The notes below the pieces were generated by a model. It had not been told where the DNA came from, did no database searches, and saw only the letters and a list, made by a program, of their open reading frames with translations. The position numbers and the translations under genes are program-made. DNA of 35,329 bases, from assembly GCA_005883955.1 (NCBI GenBank), contig VAXH01000085.1:1-35329 (forward strand). The letters are read 5' to 3'. Shown here piece after piece: positions 1 through 9,898 of this stretch; within the stretch, counting starts at the first letter, position 1; the number at the start of each line of letters is the position of its first letter. The stretch is from Actinomycetota bacterium (GTDB lineage Bacteria; Actinomycetota; Thermoleophilia; Gaiellales; Gaiellaceae).

Positions 1-229
1 TTCCTTTCAGTTCGTCGGGATGGACGGAGCGGCGTCTTCGCCGAGGGGGAGAGGCGCAGATAAGGCCGCTCGCGTCCTTTTGCTAGAACGACCGCAGGGC
101 CCTTCGCATTCCGTTTGCGAAAAGGAGATCGAGCCTTAACGGAACTTTTGCAACGAACTCTCGGCTCGCTGACAACTGAGGCGTAGTTTCCGCCGCTCAA
201 GCCGTCGGAAAAGCTGGGAGGCCGCCGTC
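1..229. other. 5' intergenic region, no gene recognised
   Basis: I recognise no gene in this stretch. Frame 1 on the plus strand is open from the left edge to a TAA at 61-63 and could be the last 20 codons of a gene cut by the edge, but nothing in it is identifiable. A small TTCGCA/TGCGAA hairpin lies near 108-120. A GGGAGG ribosome-binding site at 216-221 serves the next gene. Confidence 0.4.
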
Positions 230-1228
230 ATGTCGAGGTTCCTGCCTGTTGGCAAGGGTGTGAAGGGAGCCGCCGGCTTCCTGCTCGCCGCGATACCGGC
301 GCTCGGAGCAGTCCTGACCGGGCTCGCCATCACAGGAGGCCTGGTCGGTCACATGGCTCGTGACCATCCGCTCGCGAGCTACGGCGCCTTCGGGCTTGCC
401 GTGCTTGCGATCTTCGCCGGCGCGGTTGCCACCTTTGCCTTCCGTGAAGGCTCGACCGAGGAGCAGGTTGCGATCTATGCCGGGCTTGGGCTGGTAGTCG
501 CAAGCTTGCTTTTCGGCGTCTACGCGGGCGTCCAGACGTGGGGTGACAGGGCTCAGCCGAGCATTACGCTGACGCCGAAGGCGGGTCACACGGTGGCCGT
601 CACTGTTCGTGGGGCAGGCCTTCGCTCGAGCGACCACATCGTCGTCGAGGTCGAGCAGCTCGTGCGGGCCCCGAACGACGCCGGCCGGCTGACCTGGAAA
701 GCCGGCGAGCCGCTCTACGGCGCCTCGCTCGGGCCCGACGGCGACGGCAGGATCGGCTACACGGTCGATATCCCGCTCCCGGCGGGCGACTACGACGACC
801 TCGGCGCGCGAGCCTGGGTCGGCGACGAGCCGAAGGCGTGCTACGCACGGGGCAACACGACCGGCTGCGTCCGTGTCCATATCCCGCGTCCCCAGGAGCG
901 GCCACAGCTTGCGGTCTCGTGGGAGACGTTTGTGAGAGCGCCGCGGCTTCTGATCCGCTTGACGGCGAAGAACCTGCCGCAGCGGCCCGCCAAGTCGATC
1001 ACGCTTCGCGCGTTTGGGATCACGTCGGATCACGTTCGCCGCGAGCTCGCCGAGTGGTCGCTCGCGCCCAATGCCGAAGGCGAGTTCGACCGCAGGCTGG
1101 CAGTCGTCGTCGGCCACGCGTTTGCCGACGTCTGCGTGGTCGCGAGTACCTCCACAAGGGAGCCGGCATGCCCCGCGCCCGCTGAAGACGGAACCGTCTG
1201 GTCTCAGCTCGCGGTGCCCGCGGTCTGA
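230..1228 (+). CDS. Three-helix membrane protein with extracytoplasmic beta-rich region
   Basis: I do not recognise the family. The 332-residue protein has three hydrophobic helices at about residues 13-38, 48-68 and 79-100, followed by a soluble region of about 230 residues. That region seems to hold two beta-sandwich-like stretches, beginning near QPSITLTPKAGHTVAVTV and near RPQLAVSWETFVRAP. Both read like Ig/CARDB-type strands and both are followed by Cys-containing segments. The ATG at 230 is supported by GGGAGG eight bases upstream. The gene stands alone with about 50 bp to the acylphosphatase. A role in sensing or binding outside the membrane is inference. The long open frame on the opposite strand (197-1246) has no recognisable protein and is a GC-bias shadow. 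Confidence 0.7.
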   Translation: MSRFLPVGKGVKGAAGFLLAAIPALGAVLTGLAITGGLVGHMARDHPLASYGAFGLAVLAIFAGAVATFAFREGSTEEQVAIYAGLGLVVASLLFGVYAGVQTWGDRAQPSITLTPKAGHTVAVTVRGAGLRSSDHIVVEVEQLVRAPNDAGRLTWKAGEPLYGASLGPDGDGRIGYTVDIPLPAGDYDDLGARAWVGDEPKACYARGNTTGCVRVHIPRPQERPQLAVSWETFVRAPRLLIRLTAKNLPQRPAKSITLRAFGITSDHVRRELAEWSLAPNAEGEFDRRLAVVVGHAFADVCVVASTSTREPACPAPAEDGTVWSQLAVPAV

Positions 1229-1280
1229 CCGCTCGGTCGCGAGCACGTTGTCGAGTGAAAGTTTCGTAGCCTCCGAGGCG

Positions 1281-1547
1281 ATGGTGCGTCGGCGCGTCGT
1301 CGTGCAAGGCCACGTTCAAGGTGTCGGGTTCCGGTACTCGCTCGCGCGGGCCGCGGAGATCCGCGGCGTCGCCGGCTGGGCGACGAACCGGCCGGACGGG
1401 ACGCTCGAGGCCGTGTTCGAAGGCGAGCCGGAAGCGGTGGAGTCGCTCCTTCGCCTCTGCCGTGAAGGCCCGCGCGGCGCAGGGGTCGAGCGCGTCGAGG
1501 TCTTCGACGAGCAGCCGGAGGGGCTTACAAGCTTCGGCATCCGCTAA
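1281..1547 (+). CDS. acyP: Acylphosphatase
   Basis: Small cytosolic enzyme that hydrolyses acyl phosphates such as acetyl phosphate or 1,3-bisphosphoglycerate. The 88 residues match the family's usual length of about 90. The signature GHVQGVGFRYS is at residues 10-20, with the phosphate-binding Arg at R18, and the catalytic Asn is N36 in GWATNRPDGTLEAV. The family ending SFGIR is present. The frame stays open upstream to 1014 inside the previous gene, but homology starts at the ATG at 1281. A TAGCCT box at 1267-1272, eight bases before the ATG, suggests a leaderless transcript. Both catalytic residues are intact, so it should be active. Confidence 0.93.
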   Translation: MVRRRVVVQGHVQGVGFRYSLARAAEIRGVAGWATNRPDGTLEAVFEGEPEAVESLLRLCREGPRGAGVERVEVFDEQPEGLTSFGIR

Positions 1548-1580
1548 TTCCGCGAGCGCCAAGAGCGGCTCGATGCGCGT

Positions 1581-1586
1581 TACGTT
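1581..1586 (+). promoter_or_regulatory. -10 box (TACGTT) for leaderless LuxR-type gene
   Basis: TACGTT ends six bases before the TTG start at 1593, the spacing expected if transcription starts at the first base of the start codon. No Shine-Dalgarno is visible upstream of the TTG. The assignment is by pattern only. Confidence 0.4.
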
Positions 1587-1592
1587 TGAGCC

Positions 1593-3224
1593 TTGCGTAC
1601 CGGCGACGACCTCGAACGCGGCCGCGAGCTCTACTCGAACTCCGCCTGGGCGACGGCTTACGAGTCCCTTTCGCGGGCCGATCAGCTCGCGCCGCTCGCG
1701 GCCGAGGATCTCGAATTGCTCGCTACCTCGGCCTACATGCTCGGCCGCGAGAACGAGTGGATGCACGTTCTGGAGCGGGCTTACCGTGGCTATTCCGAGG
1801 GAGCCCAGGCCCATCGCGCGGTGCGGTGCGCGTTCTGGATCGGCATGGTGCTTGCGATCCGCGGGGAGATGGGGCCTGCCGGCGGCTGGCTCGGCCGCGC
1901 GCAACGTCTGCTCGAGCGAGAGCACGGCGAGTGCGTCGAGCAGGGCTACATGTTGATGCCCGTCGTCTTTCAGCACGACGCGGAGGGCGACTTGGAGGGT
2001 GCTTCAGCCACCGCTGCTGCGGCCGCCGAGGTCGGCGAGCGCTTCGGCGACCCTGACCTGTTTGCGCTCGCGATTCACGTTCAGGGCGACATCCTCGTCA
2101 GGGCCGGCCGCGTCAGGGAGGGGCTCGGCCTGCTCGACGAAGCGATGGTGGCGGTCACGACCGAGACGCTGTCGCCGATGGTCACCGGGATCGTCTACTG
2201 CGGAGTGATCCTCACGTGCGAACAGGTCTACGAGCTTCGCCGCGCACGCGAGTGGACGGCGGCGCTGACGCGCTGGTGTGAGAGCCAGCCCGACCTCTTG
2301 GCGTTCACGGGCCGCTGCCTCGTCCATCGCGCCCAGCTGATGCAGCTGCGTGGGGCATGGCCGGACGCACTGGAGGAGGCCGAACGCGCCGGCCGGCGCC
2401 TCGAAGAGGCGATGAACCAAGGGGCTGCGGCCAAGGCCTGCTATCTCAGAGGCGAGGTTCATCGCCTGCGCGGAGAGTTCGAGGAGGCCGAGGATGCTTA
2501 CCGGCAGGCGAGCCGGCTCGGCCTTGAGCCGCAGCCCGGCTGGGCACTTGTGCGGCTAGCGCAGGGGAATTCGGCAGCGGCCACTGCGGCGATTCGTCGC
2601 GCCCTCGGCGAGACCGCCGACCCGCTGAGGCGGGCGGGGCTTCTGCCTGCCGCCGTCGAGATCCTGTTGGCGACCGGTGAGCTCGACGAAGCAAGGGATG
2701 CCTCCGGCGAGCTGGAGGCGATCGCCGCCGGCTACGAGAGCGAGATGCTGCTTGCGCTGCACGCGCACGCCCGGGGCGCGGTCGAGCTTGCGGGCGGCGA
2801 CGCGGCGGCCGCGCTCGTCAGCCTCCGCCGGGCTTCACAGGCCTGGAACGAGCTCGAGGCTCCGTACGAAGGCGCCCGGGCGCGAGTGTTGGTTGGACGG
2901 GCCTGCCGAGCACTCGGCGACGAAGAGGCCTTCGCGCTCGAGCTCGAGGCGGCCCGAAGCACGTTCGAGGAGCTGGGCGCGACGCCGGACGTCGCGGCCG
3001 CCGACATGCTCGCCGGAGTCGTCGGCGACACGCACGGACTGACTGCGCGGGAGCTGGAGGTGCTCCGTCTCGTCGCGACCGGCAAAAGCAACAAGGAGAT
3101 CGCCGCGGCGCTCGTGATCAGCGAGCACACCGTCGCCCGGCACGTGCAGAACATCTTCACCAAGCTCGGTGTGCAGTCTCGGACGGCGGCCGGCGCTTTC
3201 GCCTTCGAGCACGACCTGGTCTGA
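1593..3224 (+). CDS. LuxR-family transcriptional regulator with TPR-like body
   Basis: Probable DNA-binding regulator of 543 residues. Residues 1 to about 470 are Ala/Glu/Leu-rich helical hairpins resembling tetratricopeptide or MalT-type repeats (for example [20 protein letters not shown]). The C-terminal 62 residues are a LuxR/GerE helix-turn-helix, [22 protein letters not shown] onward, with recognition helix [13 protein letters not shown]. There is no N-terminal receiver or ATPase domain, so it is neither a response regulator nor a full LAL protein. The TTG start is chosen because homology-like sequence begins at once and a TACGTT box sits six bases upstream. The FMO-like gene follows 108 bp later on the same strand and is a candidate target by proximity only. 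Confidence 0.85.
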   Translation: MRTGDDLERGRELYSNSAWATAYESLSRADQLAPLAAEDLELLATSAYMLGRENEWMHVLERAYRGYSEGAQAHRAVRCAFWIGMVLAIRGEMGPAGGWLGRAQRLLEREHGECVEQGYMLMPVVFQHDAEGDLEGASATAAAAAEVGERFGDPDLFALAIHVQGDILVRAGRVREGLGLLDEAMVAVTTETLSPMVTGIVYCGVILTCEQVYELRRAREWTAALTRWCESQPDLLAFTGRCLVHRAQLMQLRGAWPDALEEAERAGRRLEEAMNQGAAAKACYLRGEVHRLRGEFEEAEDAYRQASRLGLEPQPGWALVRLAQGNSAAATAAIRRALGETADPLRRAGLLPAAVEILLATGELDEARDASGELEAIAAGYESEMLLALHAHARGAVELAGGDAAAALVSLRRASQAWNELEAPYEGARARVLVGRACRALGDEEAFALELEAARSTFEELGATPDVAAADMLAGVVGDTHGLTARELEVLRLVATGKSNKEIAAALVISEHTVARHVQNIFTKLGVQSRTAAGAFAFEHDLV

Positions 3225-3331
3225 ATTAACCACATGCCTGCGCGGCTAGGTTGGTGGATCCGCGCGATGCGGGCCGAGCCGTTGCTCCCTACGGTCGAAG
3301 GACAGGTCATTCGATCCGAGGAGGAACGGTT

Positions 3332-4441
3332 ATGGCGATCCAGGAAGTAGCAATCGACAGTCGCCCCGGCGGCGCTCCGCCGGTCGAGACGTTCGAGACG
3401 ATCGTGATCGGCGGCGGCCAGGCCGGCCTCTCCGTCGGCTATTACCTGAAGCGGCGCGGCGGTTCGTTCGTGATTCTCGACGCGAACGAGCGGATCGGCG
3501 GCTCTTGGCGCACACGCACCTGGGACTCGCTCCGCCTCTTCACCCCGGCACGCTACGACGGGCTGCCGGGCTGGCCGTTCCCGGCCCCGGGCTGGTCCTA
3601 TCCCACCGCCCGCGAGGCCGCCGACTACCTCGAGGCCTACGCGGCACGGTTCGAACTGCCGGTGCGAAGCGGGATGACCGTCGACCGGCTGACGAAGGAC
3701 GGCGACCGCTTCGTCGTCCAGTGCGGCGAGCTCCGGTTCGAGGCGGACCGCGTGGTCGTCGCGACCGGCTTCTACGGGACGCCGTCGGTGCCCGGCTTCG
3801 CGGCCGAGCTCGACCCGCGGATCGTGCAGATGCACTCGAGCGAGTACCGCGACCCCTCGCAGCTCCGCCCGGGCGGCGTCCTCCTCGTCGGTGCCGGGAA
3901 CTCGGGAGCCGATATCGCGATCGAGGTCTCCAAGACGCACCAGACGTGGCTCTCCGGGCGGGACAAGGGCCAAGTGCCGATTCGAATCGAGAGCCGGCTC
4001 GCGCGATTCGTGCTGCCGATCCTCTGGTTCGTCGCCTCCCATGTGCTCACGATCAAGACGCCGCTCGGCCGGAAGGTTCGGCCGCACGTGCTCGCGAACG
4101 GCGCCCCGCGAATCCGGGTGAAGACGGACGACCTAGTGGCCGCCGGCGTCGAGCGGGTGGCGAAGACCGTGGGGGTCACCGGCGGATTGCCGGCCCTCGA
4201 GGACCAGCGCGTGCTTGATGTCGCGAACGTGATCTGGTGCACGGGCTTTCGCCAGGACTTCAGCTGGATCGACGTCCCGGTGTTCGGCGAACAGAGGGAG
4301 CTCCGTCACGAGCGCGGCGTCACGTCGGAACCCGGCCTCTACTTCGTCGGGCTGGATTTCCTCTACGCGTTCACCTCGGAAAACGTGGGCGGCGTCGGCC
4401 GCGACGCCCGGTACGTCGCCAAGCGAATCGCCTCGCGGTAG
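3332..4441 (+). CDS. FAD/NAD(P)-binding monooxygenase-like flavoprotein (FMO/CzcO family)
   Basis: Predicted cytosolic flavin-dependent oxidoreductase of 369 residues. It has an FAD Rossmann motif GGGQAGLSVGYYL near residues 22-34, a GGSWRTRTWDSLRLFTP segment typical of flavin monooxygenases, and a second Rossmann motif GAGNSGADIA for NAD(P)H. A further ATGFYGTP element and the late PGLYFVGLDFLYAFTSENVGGVGRDA block complete the CzcO-like architecture. An ATG at 3332 with AGGAGG at 3319-3324 is a much better start than the longer frame opening at 3251. The substrate cannot be read from sequence; relatives include Baeyer-Villiger and heteroatom monooxygenases. Confidence 0.9.
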   Translation: MAIQEVAIDSRPGGAPPVETFETIVIGGGQAGLSVGYYLKRRGGSFVILDANERIGGSWRTRTWDSLRLFTPARYDGLPGWPFPAPGWSYPTAREAADYLEAYAARFELPVRSGMTVDRLTKDGDRFVVQCGELRFEADRVVVATGFYGTPSVPGFAAELDPRIVQMHSSEYRDPSQLRPGGVLLVGAGNSGADIAIEVSKTHQTWLSGRDKGQVPIRIESRLARFVLPILWFVASHVLTIKTPLGRKVRPHVLANGAPRIRVKTDDLVAAGVERVAKTVGVTGGLPALEDQRVLDVANVIWCTGFRQDFSWIDVPVFGEQRELRHERGVTSEPGLYFVGLDFLYAFTSENVGGVGRDARYVAKRIASR

Positions 4442-4533
4442 CCTCAACGACAGTGACTGGACGTCGCGCGTGTCCTACAGCAGGTGGGCGCGCTGCCGGG
4501 TCCGTCGGGATAGAGAAAGGTCCCGCCCCGGCC

Positions 4534-4539
4534 TAGACT
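4534..4539 (+). promoter_or_regulatory. -10 box (TAGACT) for leaderless cyclase gene
   Basis: TAGACT ends six bases before the GTG start at 4546, and no Shine-Dalgarno precedes that GTG. The same hexamer occurs before tetR (14430-14435, minus strand) at nearly the same distance. Confidence 0.45.
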
Positions 4540-4545
4540 CATACC

Positions 4546-7500
4546 GTGGCGGCTTGTCCAAGCTGCGGAGCCGAGAACCGGGACGAGGCCCGGTTCTGCG
4601 ACGCGTGCGGCGCCCCGCTCGCGGCCGCGCCCGCGCGCGAGTCTCGCAAGACGGTGACCGTCCTCTTCTGCGACGTCACCGGCTCGACCGCGCTCGGCGA
4701 GCGGATCGACCCCGAGAGCCTGCGCAACGTGATGGCCCGCTACTTCGAGACTGCGAAGGAGGCGATCGAGCGGCACGGCGGCACGGTCGAGAAGTTCATC
4801 GGGGACGCCGTCATGGCGGTCTTCGGCGTCCCGGTCGTCCACGAGGACGATGCGCTCCGCGCCGTGCGCGCCGCTGCCGACCTGCGCAGCGCGCTCGGCC
4901 CGCTGAACGAGGATCTCGAGCGCAGGTTCCAGACCCGCCTGCAGCTACGGACCGGGGTCAACACGGGCCAGGTCGTCACCGGGACCGAGGAACGGCTCGC
5001 CACCGGCGACGCCGTCAACGTCGCGGCTCGACTCGAGCAAGCGGCCCAGCCCGGCGAGATCCTGCTCGGCGAGGAGACGCTGCAGCTCGTGCGCGGCGCG
5101 GTCGAGGCGGAGGCGGTGGGCCCGGTCGAGGCAAAGGGCAAGTCAGAGCCGCTTGCCGCCTACCGGCTGGTCGCGGTCGACCAGGAAACGGCGGCTCGCC
5201 TCCACACCGGGCCAATGGTCGGCCGCGCGCGCCAGCGGCATCTGCTGGAGGAGGCCTTCGCAAACGTTGCGGTAGACAAGACTTGCCAGCTGTTCACCGT
5301 TCTCGGCACGGCGGGCGTCGGCAAGTCGCGGCTCGTGACGGAGTTCCTCGGCAGCCTCGACGGCGCGACGGTGGTCTCGGGTCGCTGCCTCTCCTACGGC
5401 GAGGGGATCAGCTACTTCCCGGTCACCGAGGTTGCCATCCAGCTCAAGGCCGATCCCGCGCAGCAGCCGGGGCTCGCGTCGATCCTGGGTGACGACGAGG
5501 CGCCCAGCACGCCCGACGAGATCGCCTGGGCCTTCCGTAAGTTGCTGGAGACCCGCGCGGCCGAGGAGCCGGTCGTCGTCGTCTTCGACGACATTCACTG
5601 GGGCGAGCCGACCTTCCTCGACCTCGTCGAGCACATCGCCGACTTCAGCCGCGACGCGCCGATCCTGCTGCTCTGCATGGCCCGGCCGGAGCTGCTCGAC
5701 CGCCGCCAGTCTTGGGGCGGCGGCAAGCTGAACGCGACCAACGTCCTGCTCGAGCCACTCGGAACCGAAGAGGCCGCCGAGCTGCTGGCGAGTCTGCTGC
5801 CCGCCGAGGTGGAGGACAAGCTCCGCGCTCGCATCCTCGATGCAGCCGGGGGAAACCCGCTCTTTGTCGAGGAGATGGTGGCGATGGTCGCGGAGCTGCA
5901 GGGCGGAAACGGCGAGCTCGGCGAGATCACGGTGCCCCCGACGATCCAGGCACTGCTGGCGGCGCGGCTCGACCAGCTCGACCCGCACGAGCGGATCGTC
6001 CTTGAGCGCGGCTCGGTCGAGGGCAACGTCTTTCATCGCGGTGTCGTGGAGGCGCTCGCGCCCGAGGAGCATGAGGTGCCGCGGCAGCTGATGAGCCTCG
6101 TCCGCAAGGAGCTCGTTCGCCCGGACCGAGCTGAGCTCGCCGGCGACGACGCCTTTCGCTTCCGCCATCTGCTGATCCGCGATGCCGCCTACGACGCGCT
6201 CCCGAAGGCCGAGCGGGCCGATCTCCATCAGAGCTTTGCGGCTTGGCTCGAGCAGCAGGGGGTCGAGCTGGTCGAGCTCGACGAGATCCTCGGCTACCAC
6301 CTCGAGCAGGCGTGGCGCTACCGAGCCGAGCTCGGAGCAGCATCGGATCTCGAGCTAATGGCCGCTGCCCGCAGGCGGCTCGAGGCGGCCGCCCACCGGG
6401 CGCTGCTCCGAGACGACTCGGCGGCGGCCCTGAACCTCCTCGAGCGTGCGCTTGCGCTCGTGCCTGAGGGCGAGATCAACCTCCCACTCGAGATCGACCG
6501 GCTGAACTCGATCTTCTTCAGCGGCCAGGTGCAGGTCGCCTACGAAGCCGCAGGCGAGCTCCGCGAGCGAGCGAGGACATCGGGCGACCGGATCGCCGAG
6601 CGGGCCGCGGCAATCGAAGAGGCCAGGTTTGCCGGCTTCGTCCACCCTGAGGGCGCCATCGACCGTCTCCAGCGCGCGATCGACGAGGCCCTGCCCGAGT
6701 TCGAGGAAGCCGAGAACGCGCTCGCGCTCTACGTCGCGCACTATGGCCGCGGCTCCGCCGCCCACATGGCCGGTCGCATGGACGATGGACGCGAGGCAAT
6801 GGACCAGGCCGCCGCCTTGGCGCAGCGCCTCGGACGGCCGCATCTCCAGGCTTGGGTGCAGCCTTACCTCGTCGCCACGCGCTTTCATGGCTCGACCCCG
6901 CTCGCGGAAGTGCTGGCCTGGTCCGACGAGCAAGTGGCCGCCGGTCTCAGTACCCCGATTCTTCAGATCGATCGCACGCTTGGGCTTGCGATGTTGGGTC
7001 GCTTCGATGAGGCCCGCTCCCGTTCGAGAGAGCTCCAGGCGGAGCTCGAAGAGCGTGGGGCGTCCGTCTCGCTCGCGTTGATGCTTTCCATGCTGGCCCC
7101 TGAGACGGAAAGGCTCGCCGGTGATCCTGCCGCTGCCGTCGAGCTCGGCAAGCGAGGCTGTGAGATGCTCGAGCAGGCCGGCGAGCGGTCCTGGCTGTCG
7201 TCGGCTCTTGGTTTTCAGGGCCAGGCCTACTACGAGCTCGGGGACCTCGACGCCGCGTTCGAGGCTGCCGCTCGAGGCCTCGAATTGGGTGCCAGCGATG
7301 ACGCGTTCACTCAGATCATCGTCCGCGGAGTCCAAGCGAAGGTGCTCGCAAGGCGCGGCAACCTCGACGATGCTGAGCGGCTCGCTCGCGAGGCCTGCGA
7401 GATCGCGGACACGGTTGATATGGCCGTCTCGAGGGGCGAGGCGTACGAAGATCTCGGCCACGTCCTCTACCTGGCCGGCAAGACGGCCGAGGCCGAGCAA

Positions 7501-7602
7501 GCAGTCGAGCAAGCGATCGAGATCTACGACGCCAAGGGCGCCGTGGGCCTGTCGGATCGGGCCCGGCGCATCGCCGCCGAGCTACAGGGCGCCGCAGAGT
7601 GA
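4546..7602 (+). CDS. Zinc ribbon - class III adenylate/guanylate cyclase - AAA ATPase - TPR protein
   Basis: Large cytosolic signalling protein of 1018 residues. A two-Cys-pair zinc ribbon (CPSCG, CDACG) occupies residues 4-22. A class III cyclase domain spans about 36-205 with metal-binding D43 (FCDVTGST) and D87 (EKFIGDAVM), K83, and the transition-state pair N158/R162 (NVAARLE), so it looks catalytically competent. An AAA/STAND-type ATPase follows, with Walker A GTAGVGKS at 254-261 and Walker [11 protein letters not shown] at 343-352. From about residue 590 to the end are helical TPR-like repeats. The GTG start gives the zinc ribbon its first Cys at residue 4. Such cyclase-ATPase-TPR fusions are expanded in Actinomycetota and Chloroflexota; their inputs are mostly unknown. 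Confidence 0.92.
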   Translation: MAACPSCGAENRDEARFCDACGAPLAAAPARESRKTVTVLFCDVTGSTALGERIDPESLRNVMARYFETAKEAIERHGGTVEKFIGDAVMAVFGVPVVHEDDALRAVRAAADLRSALGPLNEDLERRFQTRLQLRTGVNTGQVVTGTEERLATGDAVNVAARLEQAAQPGEILLGEETLQLVRGAVEAEAVGPVEAKGKSEPLAAYRLVAVDQETAARLHTGPMVGRARQRHLLEEAFANVAVDKTCQLFTVLGTAGVGKSRLVTEFLGSLDGATVVSGRCLSYGEGISYFPVTEVAIQLKADPAQQPGLASILGDDEAPSTPDEIAWAFRKLLETRAAEEPVVVVFDDIHWGEPTFLDLVEHIADFSRDAPILLLCMARPELLDRRQSWGGGKLNATNVLLEPLGTEEAAELLASLLPAEVEDKLRARILDAAGGNPLFVEEMVAMVAELQGGNGELGEITVPPTIQALLAARLDQLDPHERIVLERGSVEGNVFHRGVVEALAPEEHEVPRQLMSLVRKELVRPDRAELAGDDAFRFRHLLIRDAAYDALPKAERADLHQSFAAWLEQQGVELVELDEILGYHLEQAWRYRAELGAASDLELMAAARRRLEAAAHRALLRDDSAAALNLLERALALVPEGEINLPLEIDRLNSIFFSGQVQVAYEAAGELRERARTSGDRIAERAAAIEEARFAGFVHPEGAIDRLQRAIDEALPEFEEAENALALYVAHYGRGSAAHMAGRMDDGREAMDQAAALAQRLGRPHLQAWVQPYLVATRFHGSTPLAEVLAWSDEQVAAGLSTPILQIDRTLGLAMLGRFDEARSRSRELQAELEERGASVSLALMLSMLAPETERLAGDPAAAVELGKRGCEMLEQAGERSWLSSALGFQGQAYYELGDLDAAFEAAARGLELGASDDAFTQIIVRGVQAKVLARRGNLDDAERLAREACEIADTVDMAVSRGEAYEDLGHVLYLAGKTAEAEQAVEQAIEIYDAKGAVGLSDRARRIAAELQGAAE

Positions 7603-7616
7603 GAGGAATAGGCGAC

Positions 7617-7634
7617 GGCGACCCTCGAGTCGCC
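7617..7634 (+). terminator. Weak hairpin after the cyclase gene
   Basis: GGCGAC-CCTCGA-GTCGCC forms a 6-bp stem 15 bases after the stop codon at 7602. There is no T-run, so terminator function is tentative. Confidence 0.3.
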
Positions 7635-7675
7635 ATCCGCCGGCACCCAGGGCCCGACGGGTAAGTTTGCCGGTC

Positions 7676-8652
<977 letters not shown>

Positions 8653-8656
<4 letters not shown>

Positions 8657-9189
8657 CGACGCAGATCGTCCTCCTGCGCGGGATCAACATCGGTCCTCGG
8701 AATCGAGTCCCGATGGCGAGGCTGCGCGAGATCTTGGAGGAGGCCGGCTTCGAGGACGTGCGGACGCATCTCCAGAGCGGGAATGTCGTGCTCTCGAGCA
8801 AGGCGAAGCCGGAAGAAACCGCGCGTGCCTGCGAACGCCTGATCGAGGCCGAGTTCGGGCTCGAGATCGACGTAGTCGTGCGCACGCCGGCGGAACTCGC
8901 CCGGGTCGTCGAGCGCAACGCGCTCGGCCACGTCGCGACCGATCCGAAGCGCTACCAGGTGAGCTTCCTCGCGGGACCTCTTCCGGCGGCCGCCAAGCGA
9001 TTGTTGGAGGAGGCCCGCCAGGAGCCGGAGGAGCTCGTGTTCAGCGGACGTGAGATCTACGCCTGGCACCCGAAGGGTGTCGCGCGCTCGAAACTGTGGG
9101 CACGCCTTGCCGGCCGGGGCCTGGGCGCCACCGCCACGGCACGGAACTGGACGACGGTGACGAAGCTGCTCGAGATCGCAGAGGAATGA
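8653..9189 (+). CDS. DUF1697 family protein, apparent CTG start
   Basis: Member of the DUF1697 family, 178 residues against a usual length of about 180; its biochemical function is not established. The family opening [21 protein letters not shown] is present, as are SGNVVLSS and the closing [15 protein letters not shown]. The frame upstream of the homology has no ATG, GTG or TTG near the expected start. CTG at 8653 places the first residues exactly where homologues begin and makes a CTGA overlap with the TGA of the aldo/keto reductase. This argues for translational coupling through a rare CTG initiator. An ATG at 8467 would add 62 unrelated residues and is unlikely. Confidence 0.85.
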
Positions 9190-9218
9190 GCGGCGGGCCG
9201 CCCCTCGAGGGGCGCCGC
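9190..9218. terminator. Bidirectional hairpin between convergent genes
   Basis: The palindrome CGCCCCTCGAGGGGCG at 9199-9214 is extended by GCGG/CCGC outer arms and fills the 28-bp gap between the DUF1697 stop and the YciI stop. It can fold on either strand. No T-run is present. Confidence 0.65.
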
Positions 9219-9520
9219 TAAGCACGGGCCGACAGTTCGTCGACGAAGACGTCCCATTCGCGAACGTCATCGAGCTCGAAGACGCCGTTCTCGACGAATG
9301 GATCGTCGGCGACGATCCGCCGGGCTTCTTCGACGCTGACGCCGTCCAACAGGCTCATCGAGCCCGAGTTGTCGGCGAAAGGGCCGCCCATCACGAACGT
9401 CCCGTTCGCGACCAGTGTGTCGATGAACTCCGCGTGCGCGTCCCAGCCTGGCTGCTCGCGGACGCCGCCGCTCGTCCAGGTCGGCCCCGCTCGCCAGACG
9501 ACGACTACTCGCACGGGCAC
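9218..9520 (-). CDS. YciI-like (YCII domain) protein
   Basis: Small protein of 100 residues with an alpha/beta ferredoxin-like YCII fold. Visible family features are the early beta strand VRVVVVW, the His of WDAHAEFID, GTFVMGGPFAD, and the DDPF segment near residue 73 that carries the second conserved acidic residue of the proposed active site. The GTG at 9520 is supported by TAAGCT at 9527-9532 (minus strand), six bases upstream; a GTG two codons in is possible. It is divergent from the ArsR-AHSA1 pair, and its promoter lies next to the ArsR operator. YciI proteins commonly sit beside sigma factors and AHSA1 proteins in actinobacteria, as here. The substrate is unknown. Confidence 0.88.
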   Translation of the reverse strand: MPVRVVVVWRAGPTWTSGGVREQPGWDAHAEFIDTLVANGTFVMGGPFADNSGSMSLLDGVSVEEARRIVADDPFVENGVFELDDVREWDVFVDELSARA

Positions 9521-9526
9521 AGCGTC

Positions 9527-9532
9527 AGCTTA
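9527..9532 (-). promoter_or_regulatory. -10 box (TAAGCT) for the YciI gene
   Basis: Read on the minus strand, TAAGCT ends six bases before the GTG at 9520. It lies 17 bp from the ArsR -10 box, so the divergent promoters nearly abut. Confidence 0.4.
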
Positions 9533-9549
9533 CGCGGCCCGTGATCCGT

Positions 9550-9570
9550 TATAATGAACCAAATGGTTCA
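9550..9570 (+). promoter_or_regulatory. Consensus -10 box and ArsR operator palindrome over the start codon
   Basis: A perfect TATAAT at 9550-9555 lies seven bases before the ATG at 9563. Overlapping its last base is TGAACCA-AA-TGGTTCA (9555-9570), a perfect 7-bp inverted repeat that includes the start codon. Its position over the promoter of an ArsR gene suggests an autoregulatory operator. A protein bound here would block RNA polymerase directly. Confidence 0.65.
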
Positions 9571-9898
9571 ACATCCTCCTCTTGATCGCACGTTTGCCGC
9601 GCTGTCTGACCCGACCCGGCGAGCCATCCTCGAGCGGCTCGGCAGTGGCAGCGCCACGATCAGCGAGTTGGCGGCACCAACCAGGATGTCGCTGACCGGC
9701 CTCAAGAAACACGTGCGCATCCTGGAGGAAGCTGGACTGGTCAAGACCGAGAAGCACGGCCGGACGCGGCATTGCTTCCTCGGCCCGCGGGGGCTCGAAG
9801 ATGTCAGCGACTGGGTGGAGGCCTACCGCCGCACCTGGGACGACCACTTCGACCGCCTCGACGCAATCATCGAGCGAAAGAAAGGATCGTCGAAATGA
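9563..9898 (+). CDS. ArsR-family transcriptional regulator
   Basis: Winged helix-turn-helix repressor of 111 residues. The N-terminus LDRTFAALSDPTRRAILERLGSG is the signature of the ArsR subgroup that precedes AHSA1/SRPBCC genes. The recognition region is SELAAPTRMSLTGLKKHVRILEEAGLV, with the wing at KTEKHGRTRHCFLGP. No metal-binding Cys cluster is seen, so it is unlikely to be a classical arsenite sensor. I choose ATG 9563 over ATG 9554 because the -10 box covers 9554 and homologues start with the shorter form. Its stop overlaps the next gene's ATG (ATGA), so both are translated from one message. Confidence 0.92.
   Translation: MVQHPPLDRTFAALSDPTRRAILERLGSGSATISELAAPTRMSLTGLKKHVRILEEAGLVKTEKHGRTRHCFLGPRGLEDVSDWVEAYRRTWDDHFDRLDAIIERKKGSSK

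Noticed and set aside
1-63. 3' end of an upstream gene in frame 1
   Set aside because: Only 20 codons are visible, with no recognisable sequence, so it cannot be supported.
197-1246. Long minus-strand open frame opposite the first membrane protein
   Set aside because: It is Arg/Asp-rich with no recognisable motif, while the plus strand encodes clear membrane helices. High GC content creates such antisense frames.
2732-4087. 451-codon minus-strand frame across the LuxR-type and FMO-like genes
   Set aside because: It spans two well-supported genes, and its Ser/Arg-rich second half is typical of a shadow frame.
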